This document shows positions 52,039 to 64,000 of a stretch of 64,000 nt of DNA, in pieces. The notes beneath the pieces were generated by a model. It worked only from the letters and a program-made list of their open reading frames with translations, did not search any database and was not told where the DNA came from. The position numbers and the translations under genes were made by a program. This DNA is from Augochlora pura (lineage: Eukaryota; Arthropoda; Insecta; Hymenoptera; Halictidae), in the NCBI RefSeq assembly GCF_028453695.1, contig NC_135772.1, positions 14,012,001 to 14,076,000 of the forward strand, read 5' to 3'. The stretch's first letter is position 1, and the number at the start of each line of letters is the position of its first letter.

Positions 52039-53878
52039 AGCCGGGAACGACGATGAACACAGACCCCGTTGAGGTACGAGCACGCAGACCACAGCGAACG
52101 TCTCGCGAGTGTCGAGTTTGTTGGCCGAGCATCGACGTGTTATTTGCGTTGGCTGCTCAGGGCGTCGCGGCGCTAGCCAGGCGTACGCGTAGGTATAGTA
52201 TTGTACGATAGTAATGGATCCACCGGAATGTTCACGCGAGTTCACGGTTTCGTAGTCATTAATTTTGGTCCATCGTCGTGCATGCGGCGGGAACGCGCGA
52301 GAACCAAAAAATCATATCTCGAGTCGGATCCGGTGAGATTTCTGAAAGTATCTCGCAACGGTATCAAGGATTTGTAATATCCAGGAGTCGAAAGATTTAC
52401 CGTGTTTCTCTTTTTATTTGTTACGCAATTCGTGGTTTCAAAAGCACTTTGGAAAAGCCTTAGTTGAACTTTTTAAAGAACTGTTCTCATATAAGTCCCG
52501 AAGAAGTTCTTTCTGTAACAAGAATGTTGTCGATCGATGAGTTGTTTTTCAAGAACATTAAATACTATGATTGTACGGGAACATTTTTTTAAAAAATCCT
52601 GCTCGGCTGATATTATTTCTCATCAATATTCGAAAATTTTTTCAAACACAAGTTCGTACAGAATTTTTGTATAATTATTAATTTGAATCTTCGATGGACA
52701 TCCGTGTCCTTTAGATTTTGGGGTAAAGTTCGTTGAGTACCTGAATGTTCCTAGAAATAAATAAATCGTTAATTATAAATTCTTGTTAGAAAATTGTTGG
52801 ATGTGCACTTACAAATTCTTATTTGAAACGATACAGAAAACCGATCGAGCGTTGACGATCGTCTCAATTTCTTGGTCTTGTAATTTCGTCGCGAATTGTA
52901 ACGTTGCCAGATACTTCCGGAACCAAACTCGATCCGTCGCGAACAGTTGTCGAGATTTCGAGTTCTTCGCGCACCTCCGCCACGCGAGATCCATTTTGAA
53001 ACGCATTTGTCGATGAATATTGTCCACCTGGTTTATGCGAACGCGTGAGCATCAACTGTCCGGTTAGCGGAGTATGTACTTGCGGCGACATATTGTCGTC
53101 TGAGACGCAGCCGTGAGTCGGGAACGCGTGTCAGTAGCGTTTCGGAAAATGCTTCTTGAAATTTGGAGTAGTCTGAATCTCGAGTATTCTTTATTTACAC
53201 ATTTCGCTTGCTTTGAATTGAAAGAATTGTACACGAATCGAGCGTTCCGTGCTCTTCTATTTTTTTCCGGAACGTCGAAGCTTTGATGTCGAAGCGAACG
53301 GCTAGTTTAAAAATCTGCTGGAACAGCCCTCGAAATCATGACCTCGATTATTCGAAGAATTGCAAATTTTAGGAGCACGTTATTGAAGATTCGACGCTGT
53401 ATGATTTGTCTTATCGGTAATTTAGTGAAAAGATCGGGTTCTTGCGACGACGATACATCGCGAGCGAGGAGAGTCACCTCGGAATCGGAGGCTGTGACGC
53501 AAGACCGAGCGATCTTTTCAGGGCTGCCGCTTCGAGCGACGTGTTACATAGGCGCCGCGTAGCCTCTTGATAGTGTCGCGAGGCGAGGCGCGGTTCGAAC
53601 ATGAAAAAAATAAAGGTAATCGGCACGATCGAGCGCCGCTGTTAAGTGTCTGACTCACGGTCGCGCGCAGATACGATTGCGAATCTAAAGGGAGAGAACG
53701 AGGAATGTCGGCTGGAGACGCGTGCGATTGACCGACGACGACGTTCTCCAGGTTTCTCGGACTCACGGCGCGTCGCGACGATTTCCCCGACGCGCGTCGA
53801 TTTTCTGTGATACGCGACAACGATGCACGAGGCGATTCTGAGTAGCCCGCGGACTCAACCCGGCGGAGTCCGTCCCCG
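52039..53878. other. fkh 3' UTR and downstream DNA, no gene seen
   Basis: GC content falls from about 52260 onward. Another GC-enriched block lies at about 52850-53140 and again from 53420. No coding frame is supported. Confidence 0.4.
52756..52765 (+). other. Candidate polyadenylation signals of fkh
   Basis: Two overlapping AATAAA hexamers lie about 1.1 kb after the fkh stop, in AT-rich DNA following the GC-rich 3' region. They are the first clear signals downstream. Confidence 0.4.
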
Positions 53879-53971
53879 TTTTCGTTTCGGTTCTCGTTCC
53901 GTTTCGTTTCCTTTCCTTTCCTTTCCTTTCGTTTCGTTTCGTTTCATTTCGTTTCGTTTCGTTTCGTTTCG
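53879..53971. repeat. (TTTCG/TTTCC)n pentanucleotide repeat
   Basis: About eighteen five-base units, switching from GTTTC to CTTTC and back. It makes an artefactual Arg/Lys- or Phe/Ser-rich frame on either strand. Confidence 0.92.
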
Positions 53972-56900
53972 ACGCGAACGATCTCGTCGTTTTCTCCTCG
54001 CGATTTCCATCCACCGACGGGGATGGAAGTCGCCGGATCTAGGACGGGGAACTTCGAAACGCGAACACGTGATCTTCTTCCACTTTTTTCTCTCGAGTCT
54101 CCGACCAGGACGCCTCTTTCTTTCTCTTCTCGGGTCGCGAGAATGGGTTCATTAGGGAAGAATTGTGTCGGAAGTTGGATATTTCAGCCGCTGATGGAGT
54201 TTGAATAGGATTGACCTGTATCGAGAGCGTCGATCCCCGTTCCAGCCGGAATTTTTTCTCGGTCTTCGGGATTGTTAACGCCCCGAGGAACCGGGGCGCC
54301 ATTTGCTAAGTCGGAGAGCCGCCAGGATTTCAAAGAAGAAATTCGAGGTGTACATTGATCGTGATAGGACGTTCGAAGACCGGGCTAATTATCGGGATTC
54401 GGACGACGTTCCTCCGTTTAATCGCTTTCTTAAGGCGATCGTAATTTGGTGGTCGATTCGGAGCTGCGATAAAACGAGTTCGAGGTTGAGATATTCCGAG
54501 TCCAACAATTTGTGTCGCAGCAGGAGTTCTTACTTGATACATCCACCTTTGAAATGCATTTCTAGCTAAAATATTTGATTTTAGGGGAAGATATTTGTCG
54601 ACTGATCTCTAATCGATAGAAACTATGTTTGTAGATCTTTTCGAACGTATTTCTGTTATTAAAAGTAACTATGACAGCTGGTTATTTTTAAATATGACTT
54701 CTATCTTTTTGTACGCGTCTTAAGAAAGCTTCTACTAAGACATTGATTAGTCTTTATTGTAGTGTCTATCCGAGGGAATGAATATTTAAAGTTAACAGTG
54801 ATAGTCTCGCAATATTAGTGCCTGATATTTTTAAAACGAGTATGTTAGATTAGCTTAAATGTTTAATTCTACAGAAAATATGGAATCTATAGATATGAAA
54901 TTTAGTAACGGTCGAATTTCAATTTTGATCAAATTTTCCGGGCTCGTAGAACAGTGAATAATCACAGATATTTTATTGTTTCAGTTACAGAGTTTAATTT
55001 AACAACCGGCATCGAAATTTGATTTCTTACGTTGACCGGTCGACACGACTGACTGAAAGTCCGCAGAGTTTACGACTTATAAAAGCAATCTACACTATAA
55101 TTATTTTATAATCTTTGGTTTATACGTTTATAGTTTTACTAATAGTGGAACTCGTCTATAAATAAATACACGAGACTTTAAACTCCATAGTCTCATAACT
55201 ATGTATTCAAGTAAACGAAAGTAAATTTTCTTAATTATTTATAATTTACAGATTTTATTTATAATTTATAGTTTCCACGGACGCAATAGATATGGGTAAC
55301 AATAATTGTCTCCTCGTAAAAATTACTGGAAAACGTAGCGATTGAACTTCTCTCTGACGCACACTTTTCCGGATTTTATTGGCCGCAATTAGCGATATCT
55401 CTTCGATTTTCCGATGTTTAATTTGTTCAACTACGAAAGGTTGAACCGTGATCGTTCCTTCACCGTATTTTGACACGCACGTACAAAATAATTTCTGCCG
55501 GACTCTTTCAACGCTGCAATGATCAACTTCAAATATCAAATTTCGGAAGGCAGTTTCTCTTTTCACACTCGAGATAACAGCTGAAAAATTATGCACGTAC
55601 ATTAACGTTAGCCACTCGACCAGTTAAGAAAGTAGCCGAGAAGCCACGAAAGCTTTTAGACACTTCTTGCCCTTGGAAACAGAAGCATTAATCAATAGTT
55701 ATCGAAACTCGTCTAATTTTTAGTATTGTTCCTGCAGAAACTGTTCGTTCTCGTCAGAAACGGAATTGGCAGTCTCGTGACTCATTGGCGCATTGAAGAG
55801 GGCTGCTATCAACTTTGTAGACCGCGATCTAGAGTGTCGGCGCGTTCTGCTTGTCCACCCACGATTGTCGCGGTAGTTACTGACTCACGATTGTGTGTTG
55901 TCTGCGAGAAAGAAAAAGCGTCTACGATCGTCTAACAAGTATGTTTATCGACGCGTTAGATTGATACTAGAAACCGATAGGGAAGCTCTTTTTAGGATTA
56001 TCTGTTTCCAGACGCATGCTTCTTTTCAACGGTCGTTGATCCCGATCGGTACGTGTCTCCTCTCTCGTCCGACTCGTTATCGCCTAGCATGCAATTATTC
56101 GCTCGGTTTACGGTGAAAAGTTTGTCGGTGGTACAATTAGGCTTTATCGGGGGATCGAGGTCCCGTCGATAAGCCGAAATCGGGGCCCACCGGACTTCCT
56201 CGTTCTTCTCGAGAGATGCAACTTTTACTCCACGCGACAGCGTACGATCGATCTTTCATCGTAGAACCCGGCGTTTATTCGGTTCCCACGCTTTCAGCTA
56301 ACGTTTCCCATGCACCGGAAAGTGTGTTTTCGAGACGACGAAAGACTCGAATCTGTTCCTAACTGGATCTTGATCTCAGCCGATGAAACACGGACAGTTT
56401 CCTGTTTCGTGCAACCAGCGCGTATCGTATCATCGAATTTCTGTAAAGCAAATTTCTTCAACTATCTTTTAAGCTGTAAGAGTGATTTGCTATACCAAGA
56501 CACGAAAGTCGAACTCGTTTTAATAACTGTTCTATGGGAAGACTTGCTTCTGCTGGAACTATGGTTATCCTCGAAACTAATTTCTTCAAAGTACGCTAGA
56601 TTCTAGAATTTTGCAACCCGGTCGAATTTCTTTTCACCAAATTCTGACGGCTCTCGGATCTTTCGCGCGACTCCATGGCAATTCTTCACCAACGAATTTT
56701 ACTATTAAAGTGCAATCCGAACTGAATATCAAAACGGTACTCAGACGATTCTTCTATAATCACGGTTGGAGCTTCTCGAATGCTAGCTTGTGAAACAAAG
56801 TCTCCTTCCACCGAATACATCGTTAAACTTTACGATGGTTTGTTAACAAAATGGTTTGATTTACAGCACCGATTTCACGTTGCGCTCGAGATAGCTTATC

Positions 56901-57047
56901 AGCACTCGCGGTGTTGTTATTGTTCGCAGTCGTTTCTTTTCGTTGATCGTCAGAGTAACTGCTTCTATGTAACAAAATGCTTTGCGTCTTTCGTGTTGCA
57001 ATATTTCAAATTAACAAAATTAACAAAATAACGTATTCGATTTCTAT
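53972..57047. other. Intergenic, no gene seen
   Basis: Composition alternates between GC-enriched (53972-54560, 55740-56420) and AT-rich DNA. The 115-codon minus-strand frame at 55255-55602 has no recognisable domain and is not called. Confidence 0.4.
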
Positions 57048-57051
57048 TTAA

Positions 57052-57277
57052 CCCTGGGCAATTAAATCGTTCAAAATCGGTTGGATTTAACGGAGTTGTT
57101 GTAACAAATTTGAAATTGTACAGCAAATAGAATATGTCGTTCTATCAATCTTTTTTTCTTTATATTAACAATAGAAGCCACCGGCAAGGATCTTTTTAAG
57201 ATAATCTGTTTCCTTCGACGATGCTTGCGTTTTGTATCGACGTCGATGTCACTCGTAGACTGTTCGGTAATCCAGGG
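57052..57277. mobile_element. TTAA-flanked MITE (piggyBac-like), copy C, 226 bp
   Basis: Bounded by TTAA at 57048-57051 and 57278-57281. The left end is CCCTGGGCAATTAAAT and the right end, reverse-complemented, is CCCTGGATTACCGAAC. Only the first six bases match perfectly, so the call rests mainly on the paired TTAA-CCC arrangement also seen at 10245 and 25896. Confidence 0.4.
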
Positions 57278-57724
57278 TTAAGTTATCTTTCCGAAAGTTA
57301 CCTGTAAACCGGGCGCGAGAAAATCGTTGGAAGAAGGACTCGGAATGACTGTTCGCGACCGGAAACCCGTCGACAGATCGAGATCGAAGGAGAGGCTCGT
57401 TCGCCGGCCGGCTAAGAATCGCGAAAGCGTCGGCGGAGAGCGAAAAATGTGATAACCCGTGAGAATAAGTCTAAATTAATGAACGTAGGCTTGCAAGGCC
57501 GCCTGTATATCCTTGTGTAGAGGTGCGCATTCGTACATTGTATGCGACGTACAGTCACGCACACGCGCATATACAAATGGAGACACACACACCTAAGAAA
57601 CGTAAGAGAAAATTTTGTTGAAAGCGTCGCGCAGGACACGTCCAGTGTTTTTGTATGATACGTGTAGATAGCCGCACAACGTATGCGCGTACCATTGTAC
57701 AATATTATATATGTTACAGAGAGC

Positions 57725-57857
57725 ATATATATATATAAATATATATGAATATAAATATAAATATAAATATAAAGATAAATATAAATACAAATATAAATAT
57801 AAATATGAACATAAATATAAATATAAATATAAATATAAATATAAATATATAAATAAA
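57725..57857. repeat. (AAATAT)n hexanucleotide array
   Basis: Roughly twenty copies of AAATAT with a few substitutions (AAAGAT, AAACAT, GAATAT). Confidence 0.93.
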
Positions 57858-57884
57858 TGGAGTCTTTAACGATACATTATGTTA

Positions 57885-57957
57885 GGTATATATAATATAT
57901 ATACATATATAATGCATATAATATGTATACATATATATTATATATATACATATAGTG
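57885..57957. repeat. AT-rich palindromic tract
   Basis: Almost pure A/T apart from scattered C and G in ATACATATAT and ATGTATACAT. Several self-complementary stretches could extrude as cruciforms. It follows the hexanucleotide array closely. Confidence 0.75.
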
Positions 57958-58146
57958 TATAGAGAGTGAATACGAGAGTGACTGAGGCAGAGAACATCGT
58001 GTTGCGTGTGTCAAAAGTGTCTCGCCGGCAGCTGAGTCCACTGGAAAGTCGTCCCGACCCGATCGTTTAAAGATCGCTTTTGAAACACGCCCCTATGAAG
58101 AGACGCCCTGTAAATAGAGAATGCATGCATGTGTGCCTGAAAGAGC

Positions 58147-58291
58147 AGAAAGAGAGAGAGAGAGAGAGAGAGATGGAGTGGGAGAGAACGGATGAGTGAA
58201 AAAGAAAGAGAAAATAGAATGAGAGAGGAGCGAGAACAGAGGAGTGAGAAAGAAAGGAAAAGGAGAGGGAGACAGAGGGAGAAATAGAAAG
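58147..58291. repeat. GA-rich simple repeat
   Basis: A pure (GA)n run at 58149-58172, then a degenerate purine-rich tract. Confidence 0.92.
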
Positions 58292-58675
58292 AATCGCCGC
58301 GCATCGCCGAAAATCATCGATCATTGTAAACCACGTCGGATCCAAAATTCTCGCTTTCGTTTTACCGTTTTCGCTCCGCTCAATTTCGCGTTTCTTCTGT
58401 TTTGTTCCTCTGCTCTATTCGTATTTGCTCGGCTACAGTAATCCGACGACAGATCCTCTCGTCCTGACCGGCGCAGATCGGCGGTAAACGAGTCCGGAGG
58501 ACGAGATGCGCGCGAAATTCAAAAATTGCGAAAGAGAAGGATCTCTACGAAGCAACGAAATCTCGTCACCGCCGTTACTCGCGCTTTCATTGTTCCTCTG
58601 CGCGCGGTTCAGAACCGATCCATCCAGTTCCCGTCCTCGATACGCGGTCGCAACCTTCGACCACCTCCCAGCGCT
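58292..58675. other. Intergenic GC-enriched stretch, no gene seen
   Basis: Open frames here continue into the adjoining CTT repeat and are not supported as coding. Confidence 0.4.
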
Positions 58676-58738
58676 TCTTCTTCTTCTTCTGCTACTTCAT
58701 CGTCTTCTTCTTCTTCTATTTCTTCTTCTTCTTCTTCC
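58676..58738. repeat. (CTT)n microsatellite
   Basis: CTT triplets interrupted by CTGCTA, ATCG and ATTT. It produces a false poly-Ser frame. Confidence 0.93.
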
Positions 58739-58910
58739 ACCTGTTCAAACTGTTTGTCGAAGATGCGCGCCGATTTTGTTCAGTCGTGGTCGTCTAGCGA
58801 GGAAACGCGAGATCGGCGGATAGTGTTCTCGAATTATGCCCGTTCTCGAAGCGATCGGTCGTTCTGTGGCAGATTGTACATAAATACACATACATTAGGG
58901 CAAGGACACA

Positions 58911-58976
58911 GCGCGCCGCGCCGCGCCGTGGTGTGTGTGTGTGTGGGCACGTGCGAGCGCGCGCGCGCGCGTCAGC
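58911..58976. repeat. GCGCC, (GT)n and (GC)n compound repeat
   Basis: Three GCGCC-type units are followed by a GTGTGTGTGTG run and then GCGCGCGCGCGCG. This is alternating purine-pyrimidine DNA with Z-form potential. Confidence 0.85.
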
Positions 58977-61109
58977 GCGACGGATCTCCGTCCACCACGG
59001 CGACGGAGACCGGTGAAACGACGCGAGCTAACGAGGATGTAAATGTTTCAATAAATCCACGTATTTCTACGAAGTCGCTTTGTCGAGATTTTTGCCCGTA
59101 CTGTCCGTTTGTCCCCGTCCTTTTGTCCTTCTCTGGGTTTTCCGCGCCGTTTCGTGCACGTCCCCGCGTGCATTTAGAGCCTTCGGAATTTCAGGCGTCA
59201 CGTATTTTCGATCGCGATTGTTGCGCGGTGCTTTTTGAAGGTGTTTGTACGCCGATCAGTTCCCTTTAGTAACAATGGAGTTGTATTGTTTAAAATTTGT
59301 TGCATCGACGCGATGTGAAAAACAGTCATTTGCTTGTAATAGTTGTTAAATTGACAAGATTGTGCAGAAGATTAACGGGAATATATGAACAATCAGTTCT
59401 AGTAAATTTTCTTTTGAACAATTTCTTGGGAAACGGAAGTTATAGTAATACAGCAATGCAAAATTAATGCGAATGGTTAATAAGTTAGTGTAAGCAAAGT
59501 AATGTGCGGGACAACCTTTAGATATCCCTTTTACCGTACATTTTGTTAGATAAATCATATAATTGCTTCAATACAATCAGCTCCGTGCTGTTTTGCTGTC
59601 TTTGCGTCGCGCCATCTAAGCTCTGTTTCTAAACTATAAATTATTAACTTCTTCGATATCATTTAAACAAAAATAATCTGCGAAATGACTAAGCCGGAAT
59701 AATTTTTGTCTTTTATCGTCTCCCATGATAAATTCATACGCCGAAAGTATCCTACATAGTGTCGTCAATGTTCTAACTTTATTTTTTACGAATTTTAATT
59801 ACATTTTTGTTCTTAATTATATCTATTCGTAGTCGAACATTCCTTTGCTCAATTATTTATGAAATTCATTCGCTCTGAAGTTGACACTGACGTTCCAAAT
59901 ACAATACTAATTTCGTATTAAATCGTTGTACATAATTAGATTTTATTCGATAGAAGCAAATGTGTCAACACATAGCATATTGACGTGCACTATTATAATT
60001 GAAAGTGATATAATTGATCGTCATATAATTGATCGTTCAAGTAACAAGTGTTGATGTAACCAGTTTCTACAGCTTTTTCGATAGGTTCTGGTAAAACATC
60101 ATTTCAGTTATTTTGTCGACTTACAACATATTTGATTTAATCTCAAAATGAATAAATGCAGCACACAACAAATTCATAAGCACTATTAAACATAGAAAAT
60201 TTACTCAGCATACAGGGAAAAATAATTAGAAATTTTTCAAAAGGATATTACAAAATGATATCATTTGAATGTTTAATGAAAACTTCTTTGAAACATTAAT
60301 TTTACAAATGATTTATTCAAAATTTCATTACCTCGTAATAATGTCATTATTGTCACTGAACGGTGAATATTTAAAACAATGATTATTAAGCAAAACGAAA
60401 ATATTGATCTAGGAAAGCCGTGTTTGTTAGGTTTTAACATAAATACATCCAGCACGATCACGTTGTAATTTTAAGAATCTAGTTTTAACTCGTTATAAAT
60501 GCGTATACCGGAATTAACGAGAAACCACGATAATGAATATTGAATAAAACTGGAGGACATATCTTTGTTATGATCTAATAGTTTCTGTTTCTTTAAACAT
60601 TAACGTGAAAATGTCCGTACAAGCATGCGCAGTCTAGGTATCGCGCTAAAAATACGATAGTGACAAGTGAAGCGGTATTCCACGGAAAGACAGTCTCCGA
60701 ACGTGCAAATACATTGTAAATGAGATAATTATAGCAAATTGTTTTAGCAAGATTACAGTTTGATACGCTCTACTGCAGTCATATTTTAATAGCGCAGACG
60801 GTTGCATCATATGTGAGAGTTAAACAGAGAACGCATCTCCGAAGTGGTTTCTGAGTTATAAACTTTACGATTATTAAAATGCCGAAAGTCTAAATTTCAA
60901 AATAATTTCTTAAAATCGAAGTTTAGTCTAACTTCTTTCTGTTCCTTTTTCAAGTTACCTCGCACGCGTTTGCGTCACAAATGAGAAAACTACATGCAAC
61001 GCAGAGATACACTTATCATTTCCATCTCAGTAAAATCGACTATACAGTTGCTGTATCTTGCAATTCGTGCAGATCATTTCTGTTCCGAATAAAAATCTCC
61101 AAGCTAGCG
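58977..61109. other. Intergenic, no gene seen
   Basis: GC-enriched up to about 59280, then AT-rich. An NRF1-like half palindrome, GCATGCGCAG, is at 60623-60632. Confidence 0.4.
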
Positions 61110-61232
61110 ATGACTAAGAAGGCTGTCATTGAAACAGACTCTGGTAGCAAGGATATTAGAGATTCGTTCTTACCACCCGATTCGACTAATTCTCACAATC
61201 TATCGTCACTTTCGATGGGCGATAAAACATAA
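61110..61232 (+). other. Candidate 40-codon small ORF
   Basis: ATG at 61110 opens a frame beginning MTKKAVIETDSGSKD and ending LSSLSMGDKT before TAA. Amino-acid content is balanced and hydrophilic, unlike the AT-driven frames around it. No homology recognised; it may be a small ORF in a leader or chance. Confidence 0.2.
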
Positions 61233-61676
61233 AATCCATTCAACCGGGCGAAGAACGTAATCAGATGATTTCGCGCGCGATAAACTTCGGAAACGCGTGT
61301 GTACAATACGTAGAAGTTGTCGGATCGAAGAGCAAGATAGCGGGACACGAATCCGCGAGCTTCTTCTTCGCGTTTTGTCTCTGGTTCGCCGCGACGTCGA
61401 CGGGACGGAGCGCGGGAGGTTTGTATCGAAGCAAGTGGAACGAATCGATATCGCTATCGTGCAGGCATGTCAAACACTCGATATTTTGTAATTCGTGCAA
61501 CACGATCCGAGCGAAGGTGAATGACCCAGAGTATCGCGCGCGAAACTACCGGACGTGCCGGAGTACGTTGGAGGGCCGTGGCGGCGAGTTTCCATTTGGT
61601 ACAAGAATCTGACGTGATTGATGGAACATTCACGTTAAATAGTTGCATTCCAGTGAAAACAACGAGGAGTGACGCG

Positions 61677-61737
61677 ATGACGGCGAAAAGTAGTGAACGA
61701 CTTCCGCGTGGAGGATTCTCGGACAACAGCTGTAAAA
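61677..61737 (+). other. Candidate first coding exon of a downstream gene
   Basis: ATG at 61677 opens MTAKSSERLPRGGFSDNSCK and ends in phase 1 at a consensus donor GTAAGT (61738). The preceding 400 bases are GC- and CpG-enriched, as expected for a promoter or leader. The frame is also open upstream to an ATG at 61521. No downstream exon was found in the window, so the gene would continue beyond 64000. Confidence 0.3.
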
Positions 61738-63972
61738 GTAAGTGGCTCTTTTTCTCAAAATACTATTCACGATATTAAACTTCCTTGAATGTATAGTCAC
61801 GTGAATAACGTTGAACCTACGTATTTTAATTATGCAACATTGTTGAAATTAATCGTTCTTATAAAAGAGCAACGTATGTTAAGTAATACGATTGTTTATT
61901 AATCAGACAGTGCGCAAACATGTCAACCTGTTCGACGTGTTTGCCCTAATTTTCGTGGCATAATAACTTCCGAATGGAAGATTGAAAAACAACAAATTGA
62001 AACTATCGATTAGCTTCGAGTTCCAGAGAAAATTGGGAATTACTATTTTGTATTCGTTAATCGATATTTATGAAGATAAAATAAAAACGCTGGCCTATTA
62101 TCTGTAGAATGCAGAAACGTGTTACTACTCTTGTCTAAAGTATTCAAAGGAAATCATTTATCGACGCTTCAATCTTCAAAGCAACTATAACGATTTGATA
62201 AAGATATTATTTCAAAGAAAATGACGAATAAGTGCTCAAGTTTGAAGATACCTAATACACTGTTGTTCTTTCGCTGATGTTAAAAAATTTCACTTATCTT
62301 TGGGAGACTAGAAGTGTGACACACTTTTTAGTAATTTTTCGAATCACTTTACGCGAATCGTCGCAAATCCTTTGACCACGATATTTGATCGTAGCTTGAA
62401 AAATGAATATTAACAGAACAAGTTACGTATACACGTAATCGTTTCGATATCGGCGCCCGAAAGAACGTATTCACAGAAAGATCCTGGCAACTCGCGCAGT
62501 CTATTCTCTCGATAGATGGACTCGTATAACAAATTAAACATCGCTCGTATGTACATACCTTTTTACGTACTTGAACATCCCGAGCTGGAACTTTCCGGCG
62601 CGAGAGAAAGCGGAGCATTAACAAAATCGTGTCATAATATTTGCCTTCCGATCTGGTACAGTTCGCACGGGTACTCGGGGCGGTGCTCATTGACTCGCTT
62701 TTTATTCGCCGATCCCGATCGAGGGTACTACGTGGAGTCTTCTAATCTCTGTGTGCAATACGCAGCTCATTAATTACGTGATTCGCTTGGCGACCGACTG
62801 GGCACTGCTGCGGAAACATTTTTTTCCACGGCCGGAGGAGCACGTTTCGATGGGATACGCGGCCGATAGCGATTTCATGATACAATCGTTTCGTTCGACA
62901 CGTAATAAGCGATTAACGGGGCCAATCACAGTTGCGGCGAATCAGCTGACATTTCAGCGATCCTAGGATTAAGTTTGCGAAAAGATACTTGGCCGAATGC
63001 CGGAAGTTTTAATGAGTCAAGCAACGTTTAAACCGATTCTAAGATAGTACTATAAACCTTGGTGTTTTAACAATTTTATTATATACGTAGTTATTCTTAT
63101 TTCTAACAGTAATTGTTTTACCAAAATTTTACAGATTTCTCTAAAATTATTGGGGACCTAAGAAATTCACAAATATTAGGTATCGATTAGTATAATATGC
63201 GAAAGGGTCGAATGAAGGATGTAAAGAAACATGAAACACTTGTGAGAAATATTTATAACATAATTTTCAATAACTTAGAGAAATTTACTTTACGGCGTTC
63301 AAAAATAATTTCAAGATATATTACAATTTTGACAAATTTGAAAATATCTCGATCACCATTTTGTATCATTGTTCTATCGTAACATCCGCCAGCTACGCAA
63401 TTAATACTAAAAACATAGATAATAACATCGTCACCTCAAAAGATCGAAATTATGTTTAAGTTTTGTTTACAAAGTCTAGAAATTTTGAAATTTCTAGTAT
63501 TCTTGAAAAATCGAGATTTATCTATGTGAAAGGGTTAAAATCAAGTTCACGAAGAAGGTAGTAAATTAAATGTTATAGTTGTCGCGTAATAATTACATTG
63601 AAACGATCGACGGAATAGGCGTAATCGAGCAAACGTGTTCGCCGGTATATTGATTTTCCTTTAGCAGATACCATCGGCCGAATTTACGGCCGTGGCGATT
63701 TTACTATCTTATCTACCCCTTTTACGTCACGCATTAAAAGTTCTTATTATACCTATCCAGCTTTTATTGGTCTTAAATCGACCCCTAAATCGAGCGTCAC
63801 CTACGCGCTTATGTTCTTCGGATGGAACACCTGAGGCAAGCAACATTAAAATTAGTTGTAGCTTATTTTTTTTAGAGAACTAGCTTATATTTTATTTAAA
63901 GAATAATACAGCTTATTTTTTATTCACAGAATCTATAGAATTTATAGAGTTTATAAAATTTATGAAATTTTA
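61738..63972. other. Intergenic or intronic, no gene seen
   Basis: Mostly AT-rich with a GC-enriched block at about 62420-62960. A frame at 62516-62773 has no recognised domain. Confidence 0.4.
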
Positions 63973-63976
63973 TTAA

Positions 63977-64000
63977 CCCCTTGAGTGCTTTGAAAATTTT
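63977..64000. mobile_element. Left end of a TTAA-flanked MITE, cut by the window edge
   Basis: TTAA at 63973-63976 is followed by CCCCTTGAGTGCTTTGAAAA, nearly the same terminus as copy B at 25896-26131. Confidence 0.4.

Noticed and set aside
51675..52072. Two other plus-strand frames after the fkh stop
   Set aside because: They are Arg/Pro/Thr- and Cys/Val-rich, with no coding-type periodicity; the fkh frame fits better.
51385..52245. 286-codon minus-strand open frame
   Set aside because: Antisense of the fkh 3' end and its extension; Arg/Gly/Val-rich composition only.
55255..55602. 115-codon minus-strand frame
   Set aside because: No recognisable domain, weak codon bias, no splice or promoter context.
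58526..59269. 247-codon plus-strand open frame
   Set aside because: Its centre is the CTT microsatellite (poly-Ser) and its second half reads through GT and GC repeats; no domain.

Overview
The window is nuclear DNA of an insect, most likely a hymenopteran (bee- or ant-like). The evidence is an AT-rich background with short GC-rich islands, compact introns of 57-146 bp in the housekeeping gene, clear insect/animal orthologues, and a scatter of small mariner-, pogo/Tigger- and piggyBac-type DNA-transposon relics. No prokaryotic genes, CRISPR arrays, rRNAs or convincing tRNAs were seen. Species is inference; I had no database.

Layout. (1) 276-3889, minus strand: a complete ten-coding-exon gene for Sec23, the COPII coat GTPase activator; every splice junction was placed by hand and the phases close to give a 768-residue protein. 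(2) 3942-5055: a short shared region between Sec23 and a divergently transcribed plus-strand gene, with an NRF1-like palindrome. (3) 5056-20010, plus strand: a gene for a cytoplasmic-type coiled-coil protein with a Ser/Asn/Pro-rich disordered N-terminus. It has two mutually exclusive C-termini: the exon at 12047 either runs on to a stop at 13079 (695 residues) or is cut at a GTGCGT donor and spliced to 19725-20010 (482 residues). (4) 20011-48389: about 28 kb with no gene I can support, holding microsatellites, a degraded Tigger-like transposon, a mariner-type MITE, a solo LTR, TTAA-flanked MITEs and many GC-enriched blocks; this is the likely regulatory territory of the next gene. (5) 48390-50184: a CpG-rich, G-run-rich island and GA-rich leader. 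(6) 50185-51678, plus strand: a single-exon fork head / FoxA transcription factor gene (fkh), 497 residues. (7) 51679-52038: an in-frame, coding-like extension of fkh beyond two TGA codons, the most interesting observation here. (8) 52039-64000: downstream DNA with more simple repeats, one TTAA-flanked MITE and, near 61.1-61.7 kb, a possible 5' end of another plus-strand gene.

How the genes relate: Sec23 is a housekeeping secretion gene; the coiled-coil gene shares its promoter interval; fkh is a developmental regulator isolated by large flanks, as is usual for such genes. No operon-like or pathway link between the three is visible.
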